NCBI GenBank assembly: GCA_003141315.1
Contig: PLLP01000014.1
Coordinates: 44,459 to 105,800 of the forward strand
Direction: 5' to 3'
DNA length: 61,342 bases
DNA from: Phycisphaerales bacterium
Lineage (GTDB): Bacteria > Planctomycetota > Phycisphaerae > Sedimentisphaerales > Anaerobacaceae
Below, in pieces: positions 1-8,675 of the stretch. Position 1 is the stretch's first letter, and each line of letters opens with the position of its first letter. A program made the position numbers and the translations under genes. Under the pieces are notes generated by a model. It did not search any database, was not told the origin of the DNA, and saw only the letters and a program-made list of their open reading frames with translations.

Positions 1-875
1 TGCCAGTCGCCCGAGCCGAACGGAAATTTGTATTCGACATCGACACATCCCTTTGCGTAGTGCGCGAGCTCATCTTTCTGATGTTCGCGGAATCGCAGGT
101 TGTCTTTTTTGATGCCGAGATTGATATACCAGTCGAATCTCGCCTGCCGCCATTTCTGATACCAATCTTCGTCGGTTCCCGGCTCGCAGAAAAATTCAAT
201 CTCCGCCTGCTCGAATTCGCGTGTGCGGAATATAAACGCCTTCGTCGTCACCTCGTTGCGGAAACTCTTGCCGATTTGGGCAATCCCGAACGGGATTTTG
301 ACCCTGCCGCTGTCGAGGACGTTTTTGAAATTGACGAATATGCCTTGTGCGGTTTCCGGCCGCAGATACAGCGTCATCGAATCATCGACGTTTGCGCCCA
401 TCTTTGTCTCGAACATTAATTTGAAAGGCATCGGCTCAGTGAACTGCCCGACCACGCCGCAATTCGGACACACCTTGTTTGCTAAACTGCCGGTCTGTGC
501 TGCTGCGGAATCAATGGATATATGCTCGGCGTGTTCGTCTGCGGAATTGTTTGCCTTATCCTTGAGATGGTCAACGCGGCTTCGCGTGTTGCACTTTTTG
601 CATTCGGCTATCAGGTCGGCGAACTTGTCGGCGTGCCCCGAGGCCTTCCAGACTAATGGGTGCATAAGGATACTGCAATCGAGACCCACAATATCGTCCC
701 GCATCTGCACGACGGCCTTCCACCAGGCCTTTTTGACGTTGTTCTTCAGCTCCACGCCCAGCGGCCCGTAATCGTAGCAACTCGCAAGCCCGCCATAAAT
801 CTCGCTCGATTGAAATATGAACCCGCGCCTGCGGCACAATGATACGATGTCATCGAGTTTGGTCAGTTTCGCCAT
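1..875 (-). CDS. glyS: Glycyl-tRNA synthetase (dimeric type), C-terminus cut by window start
   Basis: Charges tRNA-Gly with glycine in the cytoplasm. The minus-strand reading from ATG at 875 gives [19 protein letters not shown], followed by [18 protein letters not shown], which is the motif 1 region of the single-chain (alpha2, GRS1-like) class II enzyme and not the alpha/beta type. Further in are two CxxC pairs (ECKKCN and CPNCG), the class II signature RPETAQGIF and the [10 protein letters not shown] stretch. A GGAG sits about 9 bases before the start. About 291 residues are visible; the rest, including the anticodon-binding domain, lies outside the window. The gene is divergent from rpmA. 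Confidence 0.95.
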   Translation of the reverse strand, partial: MAKLTKLDDIVSLCRRRGFIFQSSEIYGGLASCYDYGPLGVELKNNVKKAWWKAVVQMRDDIVGLDCSILMHPLVWKASGHADKFADLIAECKKCNTRSRVDHLKDKANNSADEHAEHISIDSAAAQTGSLANKVCPNCGVVGQFTEPMPFKLMFETKMGANVDDSMTLYLRPETAQGIFVNFKNVLDSGRVKIPFGIAQIGKSFRNEVTTKAFIFRTREFEQAEIEFFCEPGTDEDWYQKWRQARFDWYINLGIKKDNLRFREHQKDELAHYAKGCVDVEYKFPFGSGDW

Positions 876-989
876 AAAATTTCTCCATCAAAAATTTGGC
901 CTTATTATATTAAACATCGTCCCAATTACAAGTCTGCCTTCGGCGGGGCGGCAATAATGCGATTTACAGGCATTTTCCGCCGTTGTATA

Positions 990-1026
990 GCCCCCGCGTC
1001 TTGCTTTCGTAAGAAAGCAGCGGGGG
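990..1026. other. Long hairpin between glyS and rpmA
   Basis: CCCCCGC at 991-997 pairs with GCGGGGG at 1020-1026, and TGCTTTC at 1002-1008 pairs with GAAAGCA at 1013-1019, around a GTAA loop. The only flaw is a 4-base bulge at 998-1001. No T-run follows on either strand, so it is not a standard intrinsic terminator. It lies in the divergent intergenic region, upstream of the likely rpmA promoter and within the possible glyS leader. Its role is unknown. Confidence 0.6.
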
Positions 1027-1074
1027 TTGTCATTCGTCTTGTAAAAAGGCACCATTTTTTCGCAAAAATTTTTC

Positions 1075-1106
1075 TGGACAAATCCTGGCCGGCAGGTTAT
1101 TATACT
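1075..1106 (+). promoter_or_regulatory. Probable sigma-70 promoter of rpmA
   Basis: TGGACA at 1075-1080 is followed after 17 bases by TATTAT (1098-1103), overlapping the better hexamer TATACT at 1101-1106. This is 36 bases before the rpmA start and is the only good promoter-like pair in that space. Confidence 0.55.
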
Positions 1107-1141
1107 AGTCTGATTTAAATTATAGAAATGAGGTATTTGTT

Positions 1142-1375
1142 ATGGCACATAAAAAGGGACAAGGTTCCACAAGGAACGGCAGAGACAGCAACCCCAAATA
1201 CAGGGGCATAAAACTTTACGGCGGACAGGTCGCAAAGGCCGGCAATATCATTATTCGCCAGTGCGGCACCAAATTCTTCGCAGGCGTCAACGTCGCTATG
1301 GGTAGGGACTACACGCTCTTTGCCACCTCCGACGGCACAGTCACATTCAAAGGCCGTAAAGTCCACATAGTTTAA
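1142..1375 (+). CDS. rpmA: 50S ribosomal protein L27
   Basis: Component of the large ribosomal subunit whose N-terminal tail reaches the peptidyl-transferase centre. The protein is 77 residues, somewhat shorter than the usual 85, but carries the L27 signature [17 protein letters not shown], then [20 protein letters not shown], and a shortened C-terminus ([10 protein letters not shown]) lacking the basic extension seen in E. coli. A GAGG lies about 10 bases before ATG. The gene stands alone: L21 (rplU) and obgE, its frequent partners, are not directly adjacent, although obgE follows about 0.9 kb downstream. Confidence 0.96.
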   Translation: MAHKKGQGSTRNGRDSNPKYRGIKLYGGQVAKAGNIIIRQCGTKFFAGVNVAMGRDYTLFATSDGTVTFKGRKVHIV

Positions 1376-1399
1376 ATCGGCAACTGATTTTAGAATTGT

Positions 1400-1433
1400 A
1401 AAAAGGATGGTAAAATCTTGCCATCCTTTTTTA
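1400..1433. terminator. Bidirectional terminator between rpmA and the dockerin gene
   Basis: AAAAGGATGG (1401-1410) and CCATCCTTTT (1421-1430) form a 10-bp stem with a 10-base loop, with a T-run on the plus side and the complementary run on the minus side. It lies between convergent genes and overlaps the stop codon of the minus-strand gene. Confidence 0.85.
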
Positions 1434-2048
1434 ATTATCCGCAAGATATTTATTTGCCAGAAGGGCAAAGTCGATAAAATCAACAGTGCCGCTGACGTTT
1501 AAATCAGCGCTGCCGCACCAGCCGGGAAACACACAATTTTCCTCAAGCCAGTGTGATGCTAATATCGCAAGATCACTAAAATCTGCAACACAGTCATCTT
1601 CAAGGACTTCACACCAGGGATTTAATTCGGTGCCCAGTTCCGCTCTAACGGTATATGTCCAAAAACCGATTGTATCTCCTACAAAAGTTCCGTTTTCAAC
1701 CTGAGTTGGTGTGCCATCGAAGACTTCAGCAGTAACATCGGCAAATCCCAGAAATTCCTTCACATACCAGGACCACGATGGTGCAGGATGGGCACAATAG
1801 TTCCTGTTAATATTTATTCCATTAACGTCACGAGAGATTCTGGCAACTACTATCGGCTGACTAAAAACTCCATGGTGTTTTACCAAATCGCGAGCATGTG
1901 TGATATCATCTGGATTATGAAGGGGCAGTACGTAGCTGTCAGAACAAATAATTGGACGAACCAGAAAATATACAGTATCTCCGCGAGACGGTAATTGCCC
2001 CATAACCTGGGACAAAATGAATAAAACCAGAAGTGAATATCGTCGCAT
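1431..2048 (-). CDS. Secreted protein with C-terminal dockerin-like repeats
   Basis: About 205 residues. ATG at 2048 is chosen over an ATG 21 bases upstream because AAAGGAGG sits 7 bases before it and overlaps the alternative start. The N-terminus (MRRYSLLVLFILSQVMG) is a signal peptide. The middle part is Cys-poor and not recognised. The C-terminal third has two half-repeats, VADFSDLAILASHWL and ADLNVSGTVDFIDFALLA, which match the DxNxDGxVDxxDxxxLAxxW pattern of planctomycete dockerin type I repeats with calcium-binding Asp/Asn positions. Known dockerins bind cohesins; many planctomycete dockerin proteins have no known partner. No cohesin gene is in the window. The gene is monocistronic, facing rpmA. 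Confidence 0.7.
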   Translation of the reverse strand: MRRYSLLVLFILSQVMGQLPSRGDTVYFLVRPIICSDSYVLPLHNPDDITHARDLVKHHGVFSQPIVVARISRDVNGININRNYCAHPAPSWSWYVKEFLGFADVTAEVFDGTPTQVENGTFVGDTIGFWTYTVRAELGTELNPWCEVLEDDCVADFSDLAILASHWLEENCVFPGWCGSADLNVSGTVDFIDFALLANKYLADN

Positions 2049-2204
2049 AAAGCTTCCTCCTTTGAACATTTGCTAATGAAAAAAGCTCCCTGTTAAAGTT
2101 CTGTTGCAGGACATACATTTGCGAATCTATAATAGACTCAAGATAACTTAAATTATTCATTTAGTCAAGAGAAAAATCAGCTTACAATTTGCAAAAACAT
2201 ACAT

Positions 2205-2233
2205 AGTGCAAAAGTTCGGGGTTTGGCTATAAT
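2205..2233 (+). promoter_or_regulatory. Possible promoter of the obgE operon
   Basis: A perfect TATAAT at 2228-2233 lies 64 bases before the obgE start. The -35 position (around 2205-2210, AGTGCA) matches poorly, so only the -10 element is convincing. Confidence 0.45.
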
Positions 2234-2294
2234 AGATGGTTTAGAGAAAGATTCTTCGTAGTATAGCTAATCTCTTTCGCGAAATGGACTGTAA

Positions 2295-3311
<1,017 letters not shown>

Positions 3312-3323
3312 ACGGAGCGAAAA

Positions 3324-4115
3324 ATGAATTTAATCGCAGTTGATATAGGTAATACCAATGTAGCGGTAGGGCTTTTTCTGGGAGGTGTTGAGAAGTCCAT
3401 AACGACTGTCAGGGGCAGTGATAAAGAGCAGCTTGTCGAGCGATTGAAAGAGGCCTGGGGGAAAATTCCGATTGCAAAACGCTCGAAAGAGCAAAAACGC
3501 GACGGCGTCATTGTCATAAGCTCCGTAAAACCTGCCCATACAGAAATGCTGCGGGAAATTGCCCGAAAAGAATTCGATGAGAGAATTTTGCTCATCGGCA
3601 AAGATATTCCGTTTCCGATGGATTTGTCGGTGGATAAGACCTATAAAGGCTCAATCGGCTCTGACCGCGTTGTGGCGGCAGCGGCGGCTTACGCCGTCGT
3701 CGAGGATGCAGTTATCGTTGCTCAAATCGGCACCGCTATAACGATTGACCTTGTCGATGACAGGGGCATTTTTCTTGGCGGCGTTATCATCCCCGGTTTA
3801 GAGGCGTCTGCACAGGCCTTGAAGGATTCCACGGCACAATTGCCGAAAATCGATATCCATAAGCCGCAAACAGTTTACGGAAGCAATACCAACGATGCGA
3901 TAAATTGTGGTGTATATTATTCCGCTATTGCAACCTTGCAGGAGATGGCTCGCCGATACGCCGAATTGATTGGCAAATGGCCGCAGACCGTCATTACCGG
4001 CTCCGGCGCCGAACTAATCAAAGACGACTGCGATTTTGTCGATTCTTATGTCCCCAATCTCGTGGTAAAAGGCATCGCACTTGCATATCGCAAATATACC
4101 GACAGTCAAGAATGA
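3324..4115 (+). CDS. coaX: Type III pantothenate kinase
   Basis: Catalyses the first step of CoA synthesis, pantothenate to 4'-phosphopantothenate. It is 263 residues of the ASKHA fold: the N-terminal phosphate-binding motif AVDIGNTNVAVGLF (residues 4-17), the GSDRVVAAAAAY stretch containing the pantothenate-binding region, the second phosphate motif AQIGTAITIDLVD, GGVIIPGLEAS, and GVYYSAIATLQEM near the C-terminus, then VITGSGAE. The length and motif order are normal for type III enzymes, which are insensitive to CoA feedback. GGAG lies 7 bases before ATG. It follows obgE in the same operon. Confidence 0.95.
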   Translation: MNLIAVDIGNTNVAVGLFLGGVEKSITTVRGSDKEQLVERLKEAWGKIPIAKRSKEQKRDGVIVISSVKPAHTEMLREIARKEFDERILLIGKDIPFPMDLSVDKTYKGSIGSDRVVAAAAAYAVVEDAVIVAQIGTAITIDLVDDRGIFLGGVIIPGLEASAQALKDSTAQLPKIDIHKPQTVYGSNTNDAINCGVYYSAIATLQEMARRYAELIGKWPQTVITGSGAELIKDDCDFVDSYVPNLVVKGIALAYRKYTDSQE

Positions 4116-4237
4116 GAACACAGAACACAGAATATCGAATACAGTCCGCCCCGCCCAGGCGGACCGCAGGCGGAGCGGATCTCCGAAATACAGTAGGCAG
4201 TAGAATCAAATCACGAGGCACCGGACACGAGCAACGA
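4116..4237 (+). repeat. Dispersed palindromic repeat with stuttering flanks (copy between coaX and mnmE)
   Basis: The spacer starts with reiterated words (GAACACAGAACACAGAATA), then the palindrome GTCCGCC (4144-4150)/GGCGGAC (4158-4164), a second half-palindrome CGCAGGCGGAGCGGA, and a second stutter (CACGAGGCACCGGACACGAG and variants) up to the mnmE start. The reading frame is open through the spacer, giving two possible upstream mnmE starts (ATG at 4112 overlapping the coaX stop), but the translation has no MnmE similarity. A closely similar element lies at 58254-58269 on the other strand. Confidence 0.75.
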
Positions 4238-5428
4238 GTGACGAATACGATTGCTGCGGTGACGACGGGCAAAGGAACCGGCGCAATTGCCGTTATCGAA
4301 CTTTTCGGTCGGGATGCAGAGGCGGTTCTAAAAAAAATATTTTGCAGAACCGGTGGCAAAGAACCGCAATTCCAGATTGGCAAAATTTTTGTCGGCTCAA
4401 TCAAAAACGGCAAAAAGATAATCGACCACGTGACAATCGGCTGCGAAGGCCGGAATCATTTTGCAATAAATTGTCACGGCAACCCGCTTATCGTCGCGGA
4501 CATAATGGCGCTGCTGCGGAAAAAGGGCGTAAAGCCGGTAAGCGACAAAAAACTGCTCTATGAAATTTTTTCGCAGGATTGCGCAAATACAATTGAGGTT
4601 GAGGCGAAGCTCGCACAGCTCAATGCCAAAACGCTATCCGGCACAAAAATAATTTTGAACCAGATAGATTCAGGTTTGTCAAAGATTGCGAAAAAATGGC
4701 TCGAAAAAATCAGCAAACAATCGCCGGCAAAAATTAGAAATGAGGCGGAGCAGGTATTAAAGAACACCAAAATCGCAAAACCGATTATCTGCGGCTTAAA
4801 AATTGCCCTGGCAGGGCCGCCAAATACGGGCAAAAGCACACTTCTCAATTTCCTCGTGGGCAGACAAAAGTCAATCGTCGCCGATATCGCAGGCACAACA
4901 AGGGATTTCGTTACGGCAGAGTGTCGAATCGGACCTCTTTTTGCACAGGTGATTGATACAGCCGGCTTAGCCGGAAGATGGATGGCAGATGGCAGAGGAC
5001 AGAGGGCGGTTGAGAAGATTGCGCAAAAAAGGAGTATGGAGGTTTTAGGCGATGCTGATTTAGTATTGCTTATTATCGATAATAGCCGGAAGAATATCAA
5101 ACCTGACAGGAATTTTTTGAAAGCAATTTTTGGTAAATCGACAATTGTGGTTTTGAATAAATCCGACAAACCCGCCCGGTTCAGGATTCAAAGCCTGCCG
5201 CCATTCCTTTCTGATATTGTAAAAATAAGCGCCAAAACCGGCGCCGGCGTTGATAAACTGCTCGCCGAAATCCGGCGTAAGACAAAAGTCGATGATTTTG
5301 ACCTCAATTCCCCCGTCTGTATAACGGCCAGACAGGAAAACTTCGTAAAAAAACTCATTGCTGCAAAATCCAAACCGCAATCCGCCAGGCTCATAACAGA
5401 GTTGTTAAACGGGCGTCTTTGTGTATAA
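4238..5428 (+). CDS. mnmE: Divergent MnmE/TrmE-like tRNA-modification GTPase
   Basis: MnmE works with MnmG to make cmnm5/nm5 modifications at tRNA wobble uridine 34. The GTG at 4238 is chosen because family similarity begins there (TNTIAAVTTGKGTGAIAVIEL, the N-terminal folate-binding domain). The protein is 396 residues, about 55 shorter than usual. The G domain has P-loop GPPNTGKST (193-201), GTTRD and DTAGL (240-244), and NKSD. Two oddities: right after DTAGLA comes GRWMADGRGQR, encoded by stuttering DNA at 4973-5008 resembling the intergenic repeats; and the C-terminus stops at LLNGRLCV, so the Cys position is followed by Val-stop where MnmE normally ends FCIGK. Function may be altered. 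It lies in operon with coaX and mutS. Confidence 0.85.
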   Translation: MTNTIAAVTTGKGTGAIAVIELFGRDAEAVLKKIFCRTGGKEPQFQIGKIFVGSIKNGKKIIDHVTIGCEGRNHFAINCHGNPLIVADIMALLRKKGVKPVSDKKLLYEIFSQDCANTIEVEAKLAQLNAKTLSGTKIILNQIDSGLSKIAKKWLEKISKQSPAKIRNEAEQVLKNTKIAKPIICGLKIALAGPPNTGKSTLLNFLVGRQKSIVADIAGTTRDFVTAECRIGPLFAQVIDTAGLAGRWMADGRGQRAVEKIAQKRSMEVLGDADLVLLIIDNSRKNIKPDRNFLKAIFGKSTIVVLNKSDKPARFRIQSLPPFLSDIVKISAKTGAGVDKLLAEIRRKTKVDDFDLNSPVCITARQENFVKKLIAAKSKPQSARLITELLNGRLCV

Positions 5429-5437
5429 TCTGCCGTA

Positions 5438-8065
5438 ATGAGAGAAAACAAAGACAATATTACGCCGGCGATGAAGCAGTATATGCAGTACAAGCAAAAG
5501 TATGCCGACTGCATCCTGTTTTTCCGGATGGGCGATTTTTACGAGACGTTTTACGAGGACGCCAGGACCTGCTCGCAGGTTTTGGGTCTGACTCTCACCA
5601 GCCGGAACAAAGGCGATAATCCTGTCCCGCTGGCGGGCGTGCCGTATCACGCCATCGACGGCTACATAAAAAAAATGCTCCAGGCCGGCTACAAGGTCGC
5701 AATCTGCGAGCAAATCGAAAACCCGAAGCAGGCAAAAGGGGTAGTCAAACGCGACGTCGTGCGAATCATAACCGCCGGCACGCTCACCGATGATATGCTC
5801 CTCGACGCCAAACAGGAAAATTTCCTCTGCGCAGTCAACCTTGGCCATAAGGGGCAGGCCGGCATTAGCTGGGTGGAGTTATCGACGGGGCATTTTTTTG
5901 CGCAGCAGTTATCCGAGGCAAAAGTCCTTGATGAATTGCTGCGTCTGTCGCCTGCCGAGTGCCTGCTGCCTGACAGGCGAGGCGAATTATTCGAAGCCGA
6001 ATCCAAAAAACTTGCCAAAGACATCGCTCAGATTACCGGCGCCGTTGTGACCGAAAGGCCTGCCTGGTATTTTGACCCCTTTCAGGCCAAGCAGCGGCTG
6101 CTGAAACATTTTGCCGTTTCCACTCTGGCCGGTTTCGGCATCGGCGACGATGAGCCGGTAATCGCGCCCGCCGGCGCAATCATCGAATACCTCAATGAAA
6201 CGCAGAAGACAACTTTGGCGCACATCCAGACGCTTAAAAAAATTGACCGCCGCAGCTTTCTGCAGATTGATGCCGCCAGTCTGCGAAGCCTTGAAGTCTT
6301 GCGGACAATCCGCACCGAAGGCACAAAAGGGACGCTTCTTGATTGTCTCGACCGGACTCTTACGCCGATGGGCAGCAGGCTGTTCAGGAACTGGCTTTGT
6401 ATGCCGCTTTGCGACCTCGGCGCAATCGAGCTTCGCCAGGATGCAATCGAGGAATTTATCCAAAATGGAGATAAATTAGCCAAAATATGCAAACTGCTTT
6501 CCGATATTGCCGACACCGAGCGGATTGCCGCCCGCATAACAACCAGCCGGGCCAATCCGCGGGATTTACTCGCACTTGCAGGCACACTGCGGAAGATTCC
6601 GTTTTTGCGGGAAGTCCTTAAGACTTTTTCAGCAGACCTTCTGATAAAAATATCCAGCCTCTGCGACAGTATGGACGAACTGGCGGACCTTTTGGAATTG
6701 GCCGTTGAGCCGAACTGCCCTGCGCATCTTCGCGACGGCGGATTCATCAGGACAGGCTTCAGTGAGGAGCTTGATTCGCTGCACTCGATTTCGAAGGACG
6801 GTCGAAGCTGGCTGTCCAATTACCAGAAACAGCAGGTTGAGCGAACCGGCATTTCGAACCTGAAGATTGGTTTCAACCAGGTCTTCGGTTTCTACATCGA
6901 GGTTAATCATTCCGCTGCCGACAAAGTTCCGCCCGATTATGTTCGCAAGCAGACAATCAAAAATGCCGAACGCTACATCACCGAGGCTCTTAAAGAGTAT
7001 GAAACAAAGGCTCTCGGCGCAGAGGAAAAGGCACTCGAACTCGAACAGAAGATTTTTGAACAGCTCCGGCAGCAGGCTGCCCTTTATGTCTCCCGGCTTC
7101 AGGCGCTTGCGGAGACGGTTGCGCAGTGCGACTGCCTTTCAGCCCTCGCCTCTCTTGCGAAACAGCGCGGCTACATCCGTCCGAAAATGACCAGCGGAAC
7201 GGAACTGGTTATAAAAGATGGAAAACATCCCGTCCTGGCGGAAACTATCGGCCCGGAATTTACGCCGAACGATATTGAGCTGGGAAATGGGGCGGGCGAC
7301 TGCGTAATTATCACGGGCCCGAATATGAGCGGCAAAAGCACTTACATAAGGCAGACCGCATTGCTTATCCTGATGGCGCAGACGGGTTCGTTTATTCCTG
7401 CAAAGGAGGCGCAAATCGGGCTGGTGGACAGGATTTTCACGCGGGTCGGCGCTTCCGATGAACTGGTTCGGGGGCAATCGACTTTTATGGTCGAGATGAC
7501 CGAGACCGCAAACATCATAAACAACGCTACCGAAAAATCTCTTGTCGTTCTCGATGAGGTCGGTCGCGGCACAAGCACCTATGACGGCCTGTCGCTTGCC
7601 TGGGCGATTACCGAGCATATCGCAACGAAGGTAAAATGCCGGACGCTTTTCGCCACGCACTATCACGAGCTTACAGAGCTTGCGGAATTATTTGCCAATA
7701 TCAAAAATTGTAATGTCGCCGTCCGCGAGTGGGCAGGGGAGGTGATTTTTCTGCACCGGATTCTGCCCGGCGGCACCGACAAAAGTTATGGCCTGCACGT
7801 AGCAAAACTTGCAGGCATCCCGAAGCCGGTATTGGAACGCAGCGCCGAAATTTTAAGAGACCTCGAAAGCACCTTCGCAAAAGAGGCCGCCGGCGACCAT
7901 TTAGCTCGTCATAAAACAAAAGAGGCGGATACCGATGCCCTCTTTGTCGAAAAGCACAAATCCATCCTTGAAAAACTTTCCTCAATCGATGTCAATAACC
8001 TTACGCCCATCGAGGCCATAAACCTCCTCAATAAAATAAAAACTCAGATGACTGAAGATAGATAA
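5438..8065 (+). CDS. mutS: DNA mismatch repair protein MutS
   Basis: Recognises mismatches and small loops and, with ATP, starts mismatch repair with MutL. The 875-residue protein has every MutS1 part: the N-terminal mismatch-binding domain with FFRMGDFYETF (the Phe-x-Glu wedge), connector, lever and clamp domains, Walker A GPNMSGKST (about residues 627-635), Walker B VVLDEVGRGTSTYDG, and the ATHYHEL signature, then a C-terminal helical tail with NLLNKIK. It starts 9 bases after the mnmE stop, at ATG with no clear Shine-Dalgarno, so translation may depend on coupling. It is the last gene of the obgE operon. MutL is not in the window. Confidence 0.98.
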   Translation: MRENKDNITPAMKQYMQYKQKYADCILFFRMGDFYETFYEDARTCSQVLGLTLTSRNKGDNPVPLAGVPYHAIDGYIKKMLQAGYKVAICEQIENPKQAKGVVKRDVVRIITAGTLTDDMLLDAKQENFLCAVNLGHKGQAGISWVELSTGHFFAQQLSEAKVLDELLRLSPAECLLPDRRGELFEAESKKLAKDIAQITGAVVTERPAWYFDPFQAKQRLLKHFAVSTLAGFGIGDDEPVIAPAGAIIEYLNETQKTTLAHIQTLKKIDRRSFLQIDAASLRSLEVLRTIRTEGTKGTLLDCLDRTLTPMGSRLFRNWLCMPLCDLGAIELRQDAIEEFIQNGDKLAKICKLLSDIADTERIAARITTSRANPRDLLALAGTLRKIPFLREVLKTFSADLLIKISSLCDSMDELADLLELAVEPNCPAHLRDGGFIRTGFSEELDSLHSISKDGRSWLSNYQKQQVERTGISNLKIGFNQVFGFYIEVNHSAADKVPPDYVRKQTIKNAERYITEALKEYETKALGAEEKALELEQKIFEQLRQQAALYVSRLQALAETVAQCDCLSALASLAKQRGYIRPKMTSGTELVIKDGKHPVLAETIGPEFTPNDIELGNGAGDCVIITGPNMSGKSTYIRQTALLILMAQTGSFIPAKEAQIGLVDRIFTRVGASDELVRGQSTFMVEMTETANIINNATEKSLVVLDEVGRGTSTYDGLSLAWAITEHIATKVKCRTLFATHYHELTELAELFANIKNCNVAVREWAGEVIFLHRILPGGTDKSYGLHVAKLAGIPKPVLERSAEILRDLESTFAKEAAGDHLARHKTKEADTDALFVEKHKSILEKLSSIDVNNLTPIEAINLLNKIKTQMTEDR

Positions 8066-8185
8066 CAGAGGACAGAATCCGGATTTACAAAACCGAAAAA
8101 CGATACACATAAAAATCAGTGTCAACCAGTGTCTTAAATACGACTGAGGAGAGGCGGCTGATACGCAGTCCTCTCAATCTGTTGG

Positions 8186-8596
8186 TTAAGTATGTTTTAG
8201 CAGGTCGAGCAAATTGTAGACGAATTGGCCGCAGCCCTGATGAAAGAAAAGTCCTATCTGGGCAATCAGAGAATAAGCAACGGCGAACTGGGCAAGTGCA
8301 AAGCCGGCTATCGTGAACTGACTAACGCTGATTACTCCCACGCCAAACTGAGAAATGGTGACGATGCCGCAGGCAAACTGCCCGACTGCAATAATACCTT
8401 TTGCTACAACAGGGGTGCGGTTCGGTCGGTATTTGAATGCAATATGTATAAGCGGCAATCCGAAAAAGGCGAGGTTTGATTTGTATTCGAATCCCCAGCC
8501 GTCCCATTTTTCTCTTGCGGGATACGGTGCTCCGCAATTCGGACACATAAAAGCCTGTTCGGAAACCTCGTGCTTGCACTCTCTGCAATTCTTCAT
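8186..8596 (-). CDS. Zinc-ribbon protein with G/Q-F hydrophobic repeats
   Basis: 136 residues. The N-terminus has a zinc ribbon made of two CxxC pairs, MKNCRECKHEV and MCPNCGAPYP. The C-terminal half is a run of about nine-residue units with a hydrophobic beta pattern and recurrent QF: GIIAVGQFACG, IVTISQFGVG, VISVSQFTIAG, FALAQFAVA. This pattern suggests either a membrane-embedded hairpin stack or a small beta-solenoid. GGAGG lies 8 bases before ATG. No enzyme function can be assigned. The next gene on the same strand is the flavoprotein at 8676, transcribed upstream. Confidence 0.75.
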   Translation of the reverse strand: MKNCRECKHEVSEQAFMCPNCGAPYPAREKWDGWGFEYKSNLAFFGLPLIHIAFKYRPNRTPVVAKGIIAVGQFACGIVTISQFGVGVISVSQFTIAGFALAQFAVAYSLIAQIGLFFHQGCGQFVYNLLDLLKHT

Positions 8597-8675
8597 TTAA
8601 AGCCTCCAGCATCGCCAATTTATTTACTGGTCATTCTCGTATGAATTATCACAAATTACCAGATTAGTTTCAACT

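Noticed and set aside
60-842. Plus-strand open frames over the first 840 bases
   Set aside because: They are antisense shadows of glyS; the minus-strand reading has full glycyl-tRNA synthetase motifs, and the plus frames have none.
3905-4237. Longer N-terminus of MnmE, starting inside coaX or at ATG 4112
   Set aside because: The first 111 codons read through coaX in another frame and then through repeat sequence. Family similarity starts at the GTG at 4238.
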